DNA from: a virus
Length of the DNA stretch: 23,126 nt
Direction: 5' to 3' (one strand)
IMG/VR virus record: IMGVR_UViG_3300009285_006183
Location: 1-23,126 of that record
The notes under the pieces are model-generated. The model worked only from the letters and a program-made list of their open reading frames with translations. It did not search any database and had not been told where the DNA came from. Shown one piece after another: positions 1-6,081 of this stretch. Made by a program: the position numbers and the translations under genes. Numbering within the stretch: position 1 is the first letter of the stretch; each line of letters opens with the position of its first letter.

Positions 1-207
1 ATAGGCCCAATTGGTACCAAATTGGAACTCCATCGTAATTCCCGTTGCCACCCCCATCGCAAAATTAATCCCAAAGAGCACGCCCCAATACTGTGTCATC
101 TGTTTCCAAATTTCGCGGCCCGTCATCACATAAACGGTTTCCATGATGCCCAGCAGCACGGACAAACCCAGCGTCAGCGGCACAAAAATAAAGTGATACA
201 TCCATTG
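1..207 (-). pseudogene. cydA: cydA fragment (cytochrome bd ubiquinol oxidase subunit I)
   Basis: On the minus strand this stretch reads without a stop through [16 protein letters not shown], then an IMETVYV segment, and ends in [11 protein letters not shown]. That is the conserved N-terminal part of CydA, the quinol-oxidising, heme-binding membrane subunit of cytochrome bd oxidase, roughly residues 15-85 of a protein of about 450-520 residues. The frame leaves the window at base 1. Towards the N terminus the similarity stops at about base 207, where an in-frame TAG (210-208) and the first CTAAAGGTA repeat begin, so the first helix and start codon are missing. The fragment is clearly richer in G+C than all neighbouring DNA. 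It is bacterial core metabolism, not a phage gene: a truncated host gene at a junction, or a chimeric assembly. The family call is very sure; the biological reality of the junction is not. Confidence 0.85.
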
Positions 208-525
208 CTAACTAAAGGTAGGTTTTTATATTTTTATTTCAGATATTCAGATACCTAAAGGTATTCAACTAACTAAAGGTAGGGTTTTATATTTTGGATA
301 AATTATATAGTATGATTGTATATTTCAAATTAAAAATAATATGTCTAGAATTGATTAAGAACGATTTGGGTATCATTTTAGCTGGTTAGATGCGTTTTTT
401 AATTCAGGGTGTCTTAAAACGCATCCTATTAAATTTTTTTATTCAGGCATATAAATACCTAAAGGTAGCCAGCTAACTAAAGGTAGGTATTCATATTTTT
501 TTTTATATAGAAATACCTAAAGGTA
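208..525. repeat. Iteron-like array of CTAAAGGTA repeats
   Basis: Six copies of CTAAAGGTA lie in the same orientation. Type A is CTAACTAAAGGTAGG (208-222, 270-284, 473-487). Type B is ATACCTAAAGGTA (251-263, 455-467, 513-525), an inverted repeat with TACCT and AGGTA arms around AA; 251-264 is the perfect ATACCTAAAGGTAT. B is followed closely by A twice (251-284 and 455-488), so a composite unit of about 34 bp is itself repeated. T-rich DNA separates the units. Such arrays serve as replication iterons, partition sites or clustered operators; the sequence does not say which. There is no spacer regularity as in CRISPR. Confidence 0.7.
389..425. repeat. Inverted repeat inside the repeat region
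   Basis: GATGCGTTTT (389-398) and AAAACGCATC (416-425) form a perfect 10-bp stem with a 17-base loop. It is followed after six bases by a T-rich run (434-440), so it could act as a + strand terminator, or be a protein-binding site within the repeat array. Confidence 0.45.
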
Positions 526-734
526 GTTGCGGTGTGAAAAAAGAGAAATAAGAAAAATGTCTAACTAGTTATGGGTAGGGAGATATGGTCTCAACAAAGA
601 AATAAAAACGTTCTATAATCGCTTATGGTGTGTTTGAAATATTGAATTGTGCAAAAGGACGTTGAAGTTAATCCGTTGCAGTCTGAATCAATCTGGTGAA
701 GAATTTCAATACTTTTAAATGTGGAATTGAGACT
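526..734. other. AT-rich gap without a recognised gene
   Basis: About 210 bases between the repeat array and the minus-strand terminator. No convincing coding frame with a ribosome binding site, tRNA or strong hairpin is seen. A degenerate CTAACTAGTTATGGGTAGGG near 560-579 resembles the type A repeat but is too diverged to count. Confidence 0.4.
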
Positions 735-773
735 AAAAAACTCTGGTTATCTAAAATATGATAACCAGAGTTT
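735..773 (-). terminator. Rho-independent terminator after the zinc-ribbon gene
   Basis: AAACTCTGGTTATC (738-751) and GATAACCAGAGTTT (760-773) make a perfect 14-bp stem with an 8-base loop. Read on the minus strand, the stem is followed by a run of T (complement of 735-740). It lies 16 bases beyond the TAA of the 790-1134 gene and should end the minus-strand operon. Confidence 0.8.
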
Positions 774-789
774 GAAAACAAAGTTAAAG

Positions 790-1134
790 TTATTTGTGCA
801 ACATTTCAGAAATTTCGTCATCTATAATATCTAGCAATTCATCAACTATATTTCCAAAGTGTACTTCATCTAATTTAAGATTTCCATGAAAAGTGATATT
901 ATCTGAAATTGCATCTTCAAGGACTCTTGTAATTCTTTCTTTTATTGTTTCTAATTTCCTTTCTACTGTTTTCACATTTTCCAATTTGACATGTTCAATA
1001 GCATCGGATGTTTCGTCAAATGGTATGACTGTAATATATTTGTCATTATAACATCTATTACATAATATTATTTTGACGTTATCCGACCAGAAATAATCTA
1101 TTTTTTTTGTGTATCCACAGTCTTTGCATTTCAT
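790..1134 (-). CDS. Small zinc-ribbon protein, 114 residues
   Basis: The function is not recognised. The protein starts MKCKDCGYTK and has two CxxC pairs, CKDC near residues 3-6 and CNRC near 26-29, the usual layout of a small zinc ribbon. The rest is charged and probably helical (residues about 45-75), ending in acidic sequence. The ATG at 1134 is preferred because GGAAAGAGAG lies just upstream; an in-frame TTG at 1152 would place the ribosome binding site inside the gene. Leader and trailer are nearly identical to those of the next small gene (1214-1372), which also begins M-x-CK, so the two are probably duplicated cassettes. It is the last gene before a terminator. A role as a regulator or RNA/DNA-binding protein is possible but unproven. 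Confidence 0.7.
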   Translation of the reverse strand: MKCKDCGYTKKIDYFWSDNVKIILCNRCYNDKYITVIPFDETSDAIEHVKLENVKTVERKLETIKERITRVLEDAISDNITFHGNLKLDEVHFGNIVDELLDIIDDEISEMLHK

Positions 1135-1161
1135 CTTTTTCTCTCTTTCCAAAAAAGTTAA

Positions 1162-1198
1162 AAGTAGACTCTGATATTTATTTTATCAGAGTCTACTT
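1162..1198 (-). terminator. Intergenic hairpin, terminator or attenuator
   Basis: AAGTAGACTCTGATA (1162-1176) and TATCAGAGTCTACTT (1184-1198) form a perfect 15-bp stem with a 7-base loop. On the minus strand it is followed by TTTTAACTTTTTTGG, so it looks like a terminator, yet the ribosome binding site of the next gene follows directly with no clear promoter. It may be a partial terminator, an RNA processing or stability element, or a regulated attenuator. Confidence 0.65.
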
Positions 1199-1213
1199 GA
1201 CAATGAAATAAAG

Positions 1214-1372
1214 TTACTCTAAAGTAATCAGAGACGACATAATGTCAATGTAACAACGTTGACAGATCACGTCACCAGACAAATTTCTATAGTTTTGAAT
1301 GGTCTCATTCTTGCAAACGGAACAAGTTCTTACACGCTCTTCTCTGGTTTTTTTGATTTCTTTGCATTCCAT
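1214..1372 (-). CDS. Tiny zinc-ribbon protein, 52 residues
   Basis: A complete 52-residue frame starts MECKEIKKTR, has two cysteine pairs CSVC (residues about 17-20) and CQRC (about 37-40), and ends SSLITLE. The spacing of the pairs fits a single zinc ribbon and little else. The ATG at 1372 is preceded by GGAAAGAGAAAAAT. It sits between two hairpins in the minus-strand operon, and its flanks match those of the 790-1134 gene almost base for base, so the two zinc-ribbon genes look like copies that diverged. The function is unknown; phages carry many such small zinc-binding proteins that bind host proteins or nucleic acid. The gene is short and easily missed, but frame, ribosome site and motif agree. 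Confidence 0.65.
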   Translation of the reverse strand: MECKEIKKTREERVRTCSVCKNETIQNYRNLSGDVICQRCYIDIMSSLITLE

Positions 1373-1399
1373 ATTTTTCTCTTTCCAAAAGAAGTTAAA

Positions 1400-1438
1400 A
1401 AGAGACTCTGTATATAATTATTATATACAGAGTCTCTT
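1400..1438 (-). terminator. Intergenic hairpin, terminator or attenuator
   Basis: AAGAGACTCTGTATATAA (1400-1417) and TTATATACAGAGTCTCTT (1421-1438) form a perfect 18-bp stem with a 3-base loop, followed on the minus strand by TTTTTAACTTC. It begins 14 bases after the stop of the 1453-1914 gene. Its outer arm (AGACTCTG/CAGAGTCT) is shared with the hairpin at 1162-1198, while the inner arm differs but still pairs. Confidence 0.65.
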
Positions 1439-1452
1439 GACAAGAAATAAAG

Positions 1453-1914
1453 TTACTTAGAAGTCAAAACTTTTGCAATCTTTTTTGACTCATCCTCTGA
1501 AAGATAGTCGTTTGCACCAACTCTTGGTTTGATAATCGGAAGTACAAGTTTAGCAACTTTGTTTCCGTCAATTTCATGGACATACAAGAGCTTTCCTTGA
1601 CGATGTGAAAGCTTCCTCTCTTCCAGTCTGCAAAATATAGAATAGAATGTATTCCCAAACTTGTTCTTGATGTCTTTCATCGTTACGTCTATTTCTTTCC
1701 TATTGCAATCAAGGATGTGTGCAACGACTTGACTAGCCAACGATCCAGTTTCAATGTGATAAGCATCAAATGTATCTCTTATCGCTTTTGGCTTAGTATC
1801 CTTGACATCCACTTTCTTGACATCCACTTTCTTGATAGTATCTGACTTCAGCGCTATTTTAATCTTATCTGTCACTTTACTTTTCTTTCTTTCCAAAAAT
1901 TCTTTAACTTTCAT
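1453..1914 (-). CDS. Basic protein, possible winged-helix regulator
   Basis: The function is not recognised. The 153-residue protein has a lysine-rich N terminus (MKVKEFLERKKSK onwards), a repeated KKVDVKKVDVK segment at about residues 29-39 encoded by a perfect tandem 15-bp repeat (1801-1815 and 1816-1830), and a compact C-terminal part from about residue 50. The latter (VTMKDIKNKFGNTFYSIFCR, then LEERKLSHRQGKLLYV) reads like a winged helix: an S/T-x2-DI helix, a recognition helix and a wing with the turn RQGK. It is the first gene of the minus-strand operon, next to a control region with a 20-bp palindrome, which suits a DNA-binding regulator; this is inference. The ATG at 1914 has a weak purine-rich site (GAAAGTGAGAAAG) upstream. 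Confidence 0.65.
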   Translation of the reverse strand: MKVKEFLERKKSKVTDKIKIALKSDTIKKVDVKKVDVKDTKPKAIRDTFDAYHIETGSLASQVVAHILDCNRKEIDVTMKDIKNKFGNTFYSIFCRLEERKLSHRQGKLLYVHEIDGNKVAKLVLPIIKPRVGANDYLSEDESKKIAKVLTSK

Positions 1915-2079
1915 ACTTTCTCACTTTCTTGGTTGTGCGTATCCACTAGCTTAATATAATTGTATCCCACATGAGATAACCAATTACATTATCCTATATA
2001 ATACGCTATTCAATTATCAATTAACAGTACCAACTCTTACTTTCTGTCTGCAAGTAGAGCGTTCAAAAGTTTACAAGAG

Positions 2080-2099
2080 ATTGACTAACGTTAGTCAAT
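2080..2099. promoter_or_regulatory. 20-bp perfect palindrome, likely operator
   Basis: ATTGACTAACGTTAGTCAAT is a perfect inverted repeat with no spacer, the usual shape of a site for a dimeric repressor. Each half contains TTGACT, so it may overlap a -35 element on either strand. A direct repeat ATACGCTATT lies on both sides. The possible winged-helix protein at 1453-1914 is the nearest candidate ligand. Confidence 0.6.
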
Positions 2100-2145
2100 T
2101 AATCTAATAATATGATACGCTATTTATTTTTAATGTCAACATAAA

Positions 2146-2179
2146 ATTTATTTAATTTATTTAATTTATTTAATTTATT
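2146..2179. repeat. AT-only tandem repeat
   Basis: The nine-base unit TTTATTTAA is repeated nearly four times in a row. Pure A/T DNA of this kind bends or melts easily and is common in phage control regions; no function can be assigned. Confidence 0.55.
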
Positions 2180-2240
2180 CCTTGACATTAAATTTTTATT
2201 TGTTCTCATTTTTTTATTTACATATACACTTAGACTTTTG

Positions 2241-2294
2241 ACGGATGAGGACATGTCTGCGCCAGAGTCCTAGTGTGCACCCCCTGCTCACTAG
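2241..2294. other. GC-rich two-hairpin element, candidate packaging site
   Basis: A GC-rich island in very AT-rich DNA, about 130-180 bases before the terminase small subunit gene. It folds as two neighbouring hairpins. The first pairs AGGAC (2248-2252) with GTCCT and TCTG (2256-2259) with CAGA (2263-2266) around the loop CGC. The second pairs CTAGTG (2270-2275) with CACTAG (2289-2294) and GCA (2277-2279) with TGC (2285-2287) around CCCCC, with a single T-T mismatch. The pairing shares bases 2270-2271. Position just before the terminase genes fits a cos or pac site; a structured RNA is the alternative. Confidence 0.4.
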
Positions 2295-2341
2295 ATATCA
2301 TACCTAACAATACCTAGTCTCCTCAAATAAAATATAAAATA

Positions 2342-2370
2342 TTGACATTTCAATCAACCCTAATTACAAT
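2342..2370 (+). promoter_or_regulatory. Sigma-70-type promoter for the terminase and head operon
   Basis: TTGACA (2342-2347), a 17-base spacer, then TACAAT (2365-2370): a perfect -35 and a five-of-six -10 at ideal spacing. Transcription would start near 2377, about 45 bases before the terminase small subunit start. No other promoter this good is seen on the + strand, so it may drive the whole late region. Confidence 0.8.
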
Positions 2371-2421
2371 AAGCCAAAAGTGAAGTAACCCTAAATTTAA
2401 AGGAAGGAGAAATTTGCATAT

Positions 2422-2961
2422 ATGAGAGATGCACTGACCGTCCCACCTAAATTCATCAGGAAACAATTAAATGGCAAAAAGGTAATGAAACATAGCATTG
2501 AAAAGAGAGGAATTGATAATAAGCTCTCTCTAAAGTGCATAAATACAACAAGAAGGGCTATCCGGCTCGAAAGAGGCCTTCTCACCCATGCTTCCGACAG
2601 ACTGGGAATCGGACTAGCGGTGCTTCAAAGGCGCATTTCAAAAAATCCTGCCATAGCAGAGGCGTATACAGAGCAAATGGAGAGAAATCTGGACGATATT
2701 CAGAAAAATTTAATGGATGCGGCAGATGATAGATACCCATGGGCGATAAAATTCTTCCTGCAAACTCAAGGGAGAAAACGTGGATTTTCAGAACACGTAG
2801 AACATGGTGGGGAAATCAAACTTTCTGGTTCTATTATTTCAAAAGAAGAGGCAGCAAGATTAAGTATAGATGAAATTCGTGAACTTATCAGCATTATCAA
2901 TAGGGCAAAACAACCTGTGCTGGAAGCAAAATTTGAAATAAAAAAGAAAGATGAAAATTAA
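2422..2961 (+). CDS. terS: Terminase small subunit
   Basis: This 179-residue protein probably recognises the phage DNA and hands it to the large subunit for cutting and packaging. Residues about 50-75 (LLTHASDRLGIGLAVLQRRI, then SKNPAIAEA) read as a helix-turn-helix in which an index repressor-like helix is followed by RRISKNPAIAEAY, the pattern of many small terminases. A long charged helix follows (MERNLDDIQKNLMDAADDRY), and the tail is acidic then lysine-rich. The ATG at 2422 has AAGGAGA 11 bases upstream. The gene overlaps the start of the large subunit by 11 bases, in the standard terS-terL order, and lies directly behind the promoter at 2342-2370. The call rests on position and the helix-turn-helix rather than on strong sequence recognition. 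Confidence 0.8.
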   Translation: MRDALTVPPKFIRKQLNGKKVMKHSIEKRGIDNKLSLKCINTTRRAIRLERGLLTHASDRLGIGLAVLQRRISKNPAIAEAYTEQMERNLDDIQKNLMDAADDRYPWAIKFFLQTQGRKRGFSEHVEHGGEIKLSGSIISKEEAARLSIDEIRELISIINRAKQPVLEAKFEIKKKDEN

Positions 2962-4585
2962 AAACAAATTTATTCGCCGGAGAAGCCCTGAAGACAATGA
3001 AAAATTGCAAAGGCAATTGAAAGGCTTTGTTAGAAAGAAAACTAAACCTGAAATAAACCCTCAAATATCTAAAGGCGAAGATTACCTGCATAAAATAACA
3101 GATGCGGATTTAGAACTTCTTTTGAAAGAACTTGCCGAAAGGAAGTTAATAGAATTTGTGCGTCAGGCATGGCACGTGTTGGAGCCCGACACTCCATTTG
3201 TAGATGGATGGCACTTGCACGCTATTTGCGAACATCTGGAGGCTGTGCATGAGGGGAAAATTAAAAGGCTGTTGATAAATATTCCGCCTAGATATATGAA
3301 AAGTCTGGCTGTCGCTGTGTTCTTTCCCTGCTGGGTGTGGATTAAGAAGCCTGAAAAGAGAATGCTTTTCTCATCATATTCTTCCGAATTGTCGGAACGT
3401 GATGGAGGCAAATGTGCGGCACTGATAAATTCAGTATGGTATAAGAAAAATTGGGGAGACAAGTATACCCTCACTAAAGAAACCTCAAATAAAATAGAAA
3501 ATAGCAAGAAAGGATACAGAATTTCAACATCTGTAGGCGGAATGACCACTGGAGAAGGAGGAGATTTAATTGTAGTAGACGACCCCCACAATGCAAAAGA
3601 GATTAGTTCTGAAATAAAGAGGGTGGGTGTCCTTCGCTGGTGGGATGAAGCAATGTCCACCCGTCTCAACGACCAGAAAACAGGCGCTAAAATTATCGTT
3701 ATGCAAAGATTACATGAGAAAGATTTAAGTGGGCATGTTCTTTCAAAAGACAATAGTTATGTTCATTTGTGCTTACCTGCAAGATATGAAATGAATGCGG
3801 AACGGACACGAACCCCATTAGAGTTTAAAGACCCCCGCTCTAAAGAAGGTGAGATTTTATGGTCTGAAAAATTTACAGAAGAAGAGATGGTGCGTCTGGA
3901 AAAAGATTTAGGAGAATATGCAAGAGCAGGTCAGCTTCAGCAGAGACCTTCCCCAAGAGGTGGCGGCTTATTTAAAGTTGCTAATTTTGTCAGAAAGGCT
4001 ATGGTTGATTTTAATGAAGTAAAAAGCGCAATTAGATATTGGGACAAGGCAGGTACTCAGGAGGGGGGTTGTTTTACCTGTGGAGTTTTAATGTTTTGGA
4101 TGAAAGATGGTTCATTTTTCGTTTATGATATAGTTAGCGGACAATGGAACGCATCAGATAGGGAAAAACATATTGAATCAACCGTTAAAAGGGATTCTTG
4201 TCATGCTAAAGCGCATAAATACCAATACTGTAGCTGGTGTGAACAAGAGCCTGGCTCTTCTGGTAAAGAAAGCGCACAAGCGACTATAAAGCGTCTTGCA
4301 GGTTACAGAATGTATGCTGATAGGGTGACAGGAGATAAAGAATCCAGAGCGACAGATTTTGCTGTGCAAGTTGATGGAGGTAATGTTTATGTTCTTGACG
4401 AAGACTGGACAGATATGTATTTTATACGTATGGAGTTTTACCCTTTAGGCGAATATAAAGATTGGGGGGACGCTAGTAGCGGGGCTTTTAATAAACTTGT
4501 CAATTCTAAAAAAGCAGGAGCTTGGGGAAGAAGGAGGGAAAGAGACATTGAAAAAACAAAAGTTGCAAAAGTCTATGCCGCATAA
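2951..4585 (+). CDS. terL: Terminase large subunit
   Basis: The packaging motor: an ATPase that drives DNA into the prohead and a nuclease that cuts the concatemer. In its 544 residues the ATPase part shows the Walker A-like IPPRYMKSL (residues 111-119), Walker B LIVVDDPH (206-213) with the catalytic acidic residue, and the coupling segment IIVMQRLHEKDLSG (248-261). The RNase H-like nuclease begins at RYWDKAGT (362-369), whose Asp365 is the expected first metal ligand, and a late acidic cluster (EYKDWGDASSGAFN) supplies the last. Length and motif order are normal for the family. The ATG overlaps the end of the small subunit gene by 11 bases, which suggests translational coupling. The 3' end overlaps the start of the portal gene. 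Confidence 0.95.
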   Translation: MKIKNKFIRRRSPEDNEKLQRQLKGFVRKKTKPEINPQISKGEDYLHKITDADLELLLKELAERKLIEFVRQAWHVLEPDTPFVDGWHLHAICEHLEAVHEGKIKRLLINIPPRYMKSLAVAVFFPCWVWIKKPEKRMLFSSYSSELSERDGGKCAALINSVWYKKNWGDKYTLTKETSNKIENSKKGYRISTSVGGMTTGEGGDLIVVDDPHNAKEISSEIKRVGVLRWWDEAMSTRLNDQKTGAKIIVMQRLHEKDLSGHVLSKDNSYVHLCLPARYEMNAERTRTPLEFKDPRSKEGEILWSEKFTEEEMVRLEKDLGEYARAGQLQQRPSPRGGGLFKVANFVRKAMVDFNEVKSAIRYWDKAGTQEGGCFTCGVLMFWMKDGSFFVYDIVSGQWNASDREKHIESTVKRDSCHAKAHKYQYCSWCEQEPGSSGKESAQATIKRLAGYRMYADRVTGDKESRATDFAVQVDGGNVYVLDEDWTDMYFIRMEFYPLGEYKDWGDASSGAFNKLVNSKKAGAWGRRRERDIEKTKVAKVYAA

Positions 4586-6014
4586 TTCATTAAATAATTT
4601 ATCCTCTGGAAAACGCATTAATAAGGAGACAAGACTTAATATCCTTGCTTCGGAACTTGTAACAAGAACTGAACTTGCAAGGAAATTAGGGTATAGTTAT
4701 AAAGGCAAGCGTGATATATATGAAATTCTTGGCTATGAAAGAGACCCTAATTTTGAAAGTTTTTATGCTCTTTATCAGCGGGCAGGTATCTCAAGACGGA
4801 TTATTAATGCCCCTGTTGATGCTTCGTGGAGAGGTTTGCCTGAAATAGTTGAAAAGGAAAAAAAAGATACGAATTTTGAAAAAGCATGGAATGAGATTGT
4901 TCTTAGTAAGAAAATTTATAGTAAAATCAGACGTTCAGATAAACTTTCCCGTATTGGACAATATTCTATTCTATTGATGGGATTTGACGATGGGGCAGAT
5001 TTGTCTAGGCCTGTTAAAAAAGCTGGTGAACTATTGTATTTGCAACCCTACAGTGAGGATTCTGCTGAAATTGATATTATAGAAGATAAAACTAATAATG
5101 AAAGATATGGATTGCCAAATACATATAAAGTTAAACTGTCCAATCTTTCAGATGTTACTGAGGTAGCCCCAAAAATTGTTCACCACAGTCGTATTATTCA
5201 TATAAGCGAAGATTTACTTGTTAATAATATTCGTGGAGAGCCGGCGTTGAAATGTATTTTTAATAATTTGCATAATATTGAGCTTATTAGTGGCGGTAGC
5301 GCAGAAATGTTTTGGCGTGGGGCATTACCTGGGCTTGCTTTTAAAGCTGAAGAAGGGGCTCAATTTGGGTCAGATGATGAATTGGATGAATTGGAAGACG
5401 AGATTCAAGAATATTTATTAGGTTTAAAAAGATATTTACGGATACAGGGTGTTGATGTTGAACAACTATCTCCACAAGTAGCAGACCCTTCAAGCCACAT
5501 AACCGTACAAATGGATATAATTGCAGGGACAATTGGTATGCCAAAACGTATTTTAATAGGCAGTGAAAGAGGAGAGCTTGCAAGTTCACAAGACCAGGTT
5601 GCATGGAATCGTCAAATGGACGAAAGAAGACAGGATTTTTGCGAACCTGTTATTTTAAGACCTTTAATTGATAGATTAATTGAATTTGGCGTGTTACCAG
5701 AACCTAGAAATGATTATACAATAAAGTGGAAAAGCTTAACCCAAGAAACTGAACATGCGAAGTCATTAATGGGGAAATTAAGGACTGATGCTTTAGTTGC
5801 ATATTCCAACGCTTTGACAGCATCAACAATTATACCGCCAGAAATGTTTTTGAGTAAAGTTATGGGTTTTGGAGAGGACGAAATAGAATTGATAAAAACT
5901 GTTTTGGGGCACGAAATTGGGAAAGGACGTGAGAAACAATTAACATCACAAATGAAAAAGACAAGTGCGGACCCTAGACAGTTAAAGAAGGTTGCAAAAG
6001 TAGCTAATCAATAA
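4548..6014 (+). CDS. Portal protein, DUF1073 family
   Basis: The portal is the dodecameric ring at the special vertex through which DNA enters and leaves the head. The family signature is easy to see: FYALYQRAGISRRIINAPVD near the N terminus, ASWRGLPEI, a SRIGQYSILLMGFDD strand, the central HNIELISGGSAEMFWRGALPG segment, the helix DELDELEDEIQEYLLG, and IAGTIGMPKRILIGSERGELAS followed by QDQVAWNRQMDERR. The start is taken at the TTG at 4548 because AAGGAGG (4531-4537) lies ten bases ahead of it; an in-frame TTG at 4497 has no such site and an ATG at 4575 lies further away. This gives 488 residues. It overlaps the terminase gene by 38 bases in another frame. DUF1073 portals typically travel with DUF2213 proteases, as here. 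Confidence 0.92.
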   Translation: MKKQKLQKSMPHNSLNNLSSGKRINKETRLNILASELVTRTELARKLGYSYKGKRDIYEILGYERDPNFESFYALYQRAGISRRIINAPVDASWRGLPEIVEKEKKDTNFEKAWNEIVLSKKIYSKIRRSDKLSRIGQYSILLMGFDDGADLSRPVKKAGELLYLQPYSEDSAEIDIIEDKTNNERYGLPNTYKVKLSNLSDVTEVAPKIVHHSRIIHISEDLLVNNIRGEPALKCIFNNLHNIELISGGSAEMFWRGALPGLAFKAEEGAQFGSDDELDELEDEIQEYLLGLKRYLRIQGVDVEQLSPQVADPSSHITVQMDIIAGTIGMPKRILIGSERGELASSQDQVAWNRQMDERRQDFCEPVILRPLIDRLIEFGVLPEPRNDYTIKWKSLTQETEHAKSLMGKLRTDALVAYSNALTASTIIPPEMFLSKVMGFGEDEIELIKTVLGHEIGKGREKQLTSQMKKTSADPRQLKKVAKVANQ

Positions 6015-6081
6015 AATAATATAAATAGTCTTGATTTTTAATTTATTTTTTGGTTTTATAAAGGCAGAAGGAGGGGTATAT

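Larger units (their letters stand above)
1915..2341. promoter_or_regulatory. Divergent control region between minus-strand and late operons
   Basis: About 430 bases without a gene between the divergent operons. It holds a direct repeat ATACGCTATT (2001-2010 and 2115-2124) on either side of the palindrome at 2080-2099, a tandem run of a TTTATTTAA unit (2146-2179), and a GC-rich structured block at 2241-2294. Several -10-like AT-rich hexamers exist on the minus strand near 1995-2005, but none has a good -35 at normal spacing, so no minus-strand promoter is called. Confidence 0.55.

Noticed and set aside
22-258. Plus-strand frame of 78 residues over the left end
   Set aside because: It is antisense to the cydA fragment and runs into the repeats; histidine-rich low-complexity composition shows no family.
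208-525. CRISPR array
   Set aside because: Repeats are short (9-15 bases), in two forms, with irregular spacing and no unique spacers of equal size; no cas genes nearby.
1464-1658. Second minus-strand frame overlapping the 1453-1914 gene
   Set aside because: It is out of frame within the better supported gene, without a ribosome site.
2081-2113. Promoter built on TTGACT in the palindrome
   Set aside because: The best -10-like hexamer TAATAT is 21 bases away, beyond the usual 16-18; the palindrome is more simply an operator.
2241-2294. Hammerhead ribozyme, suggested by GGATGAGG
   Set aside because: The CUGAUGAG core is not complete and the matching GAAA segment is absent; the block folds better as two simple hairpins.
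3163-3753. Minus-strand frame of 196 residues inside terL
   Set aside because: It is the shadow of a strongly supported terminase frame and has no motif or ribosome site.
4548-6014. Acb1 anti-CBASS activity in the portal protein
   Set aside because: The Pfam family of DUF1073 portals carries an Acb1-linked name because some members are fused to that enzyme, but this protein shows only the portal pattern and no extra nuclease-like domain.
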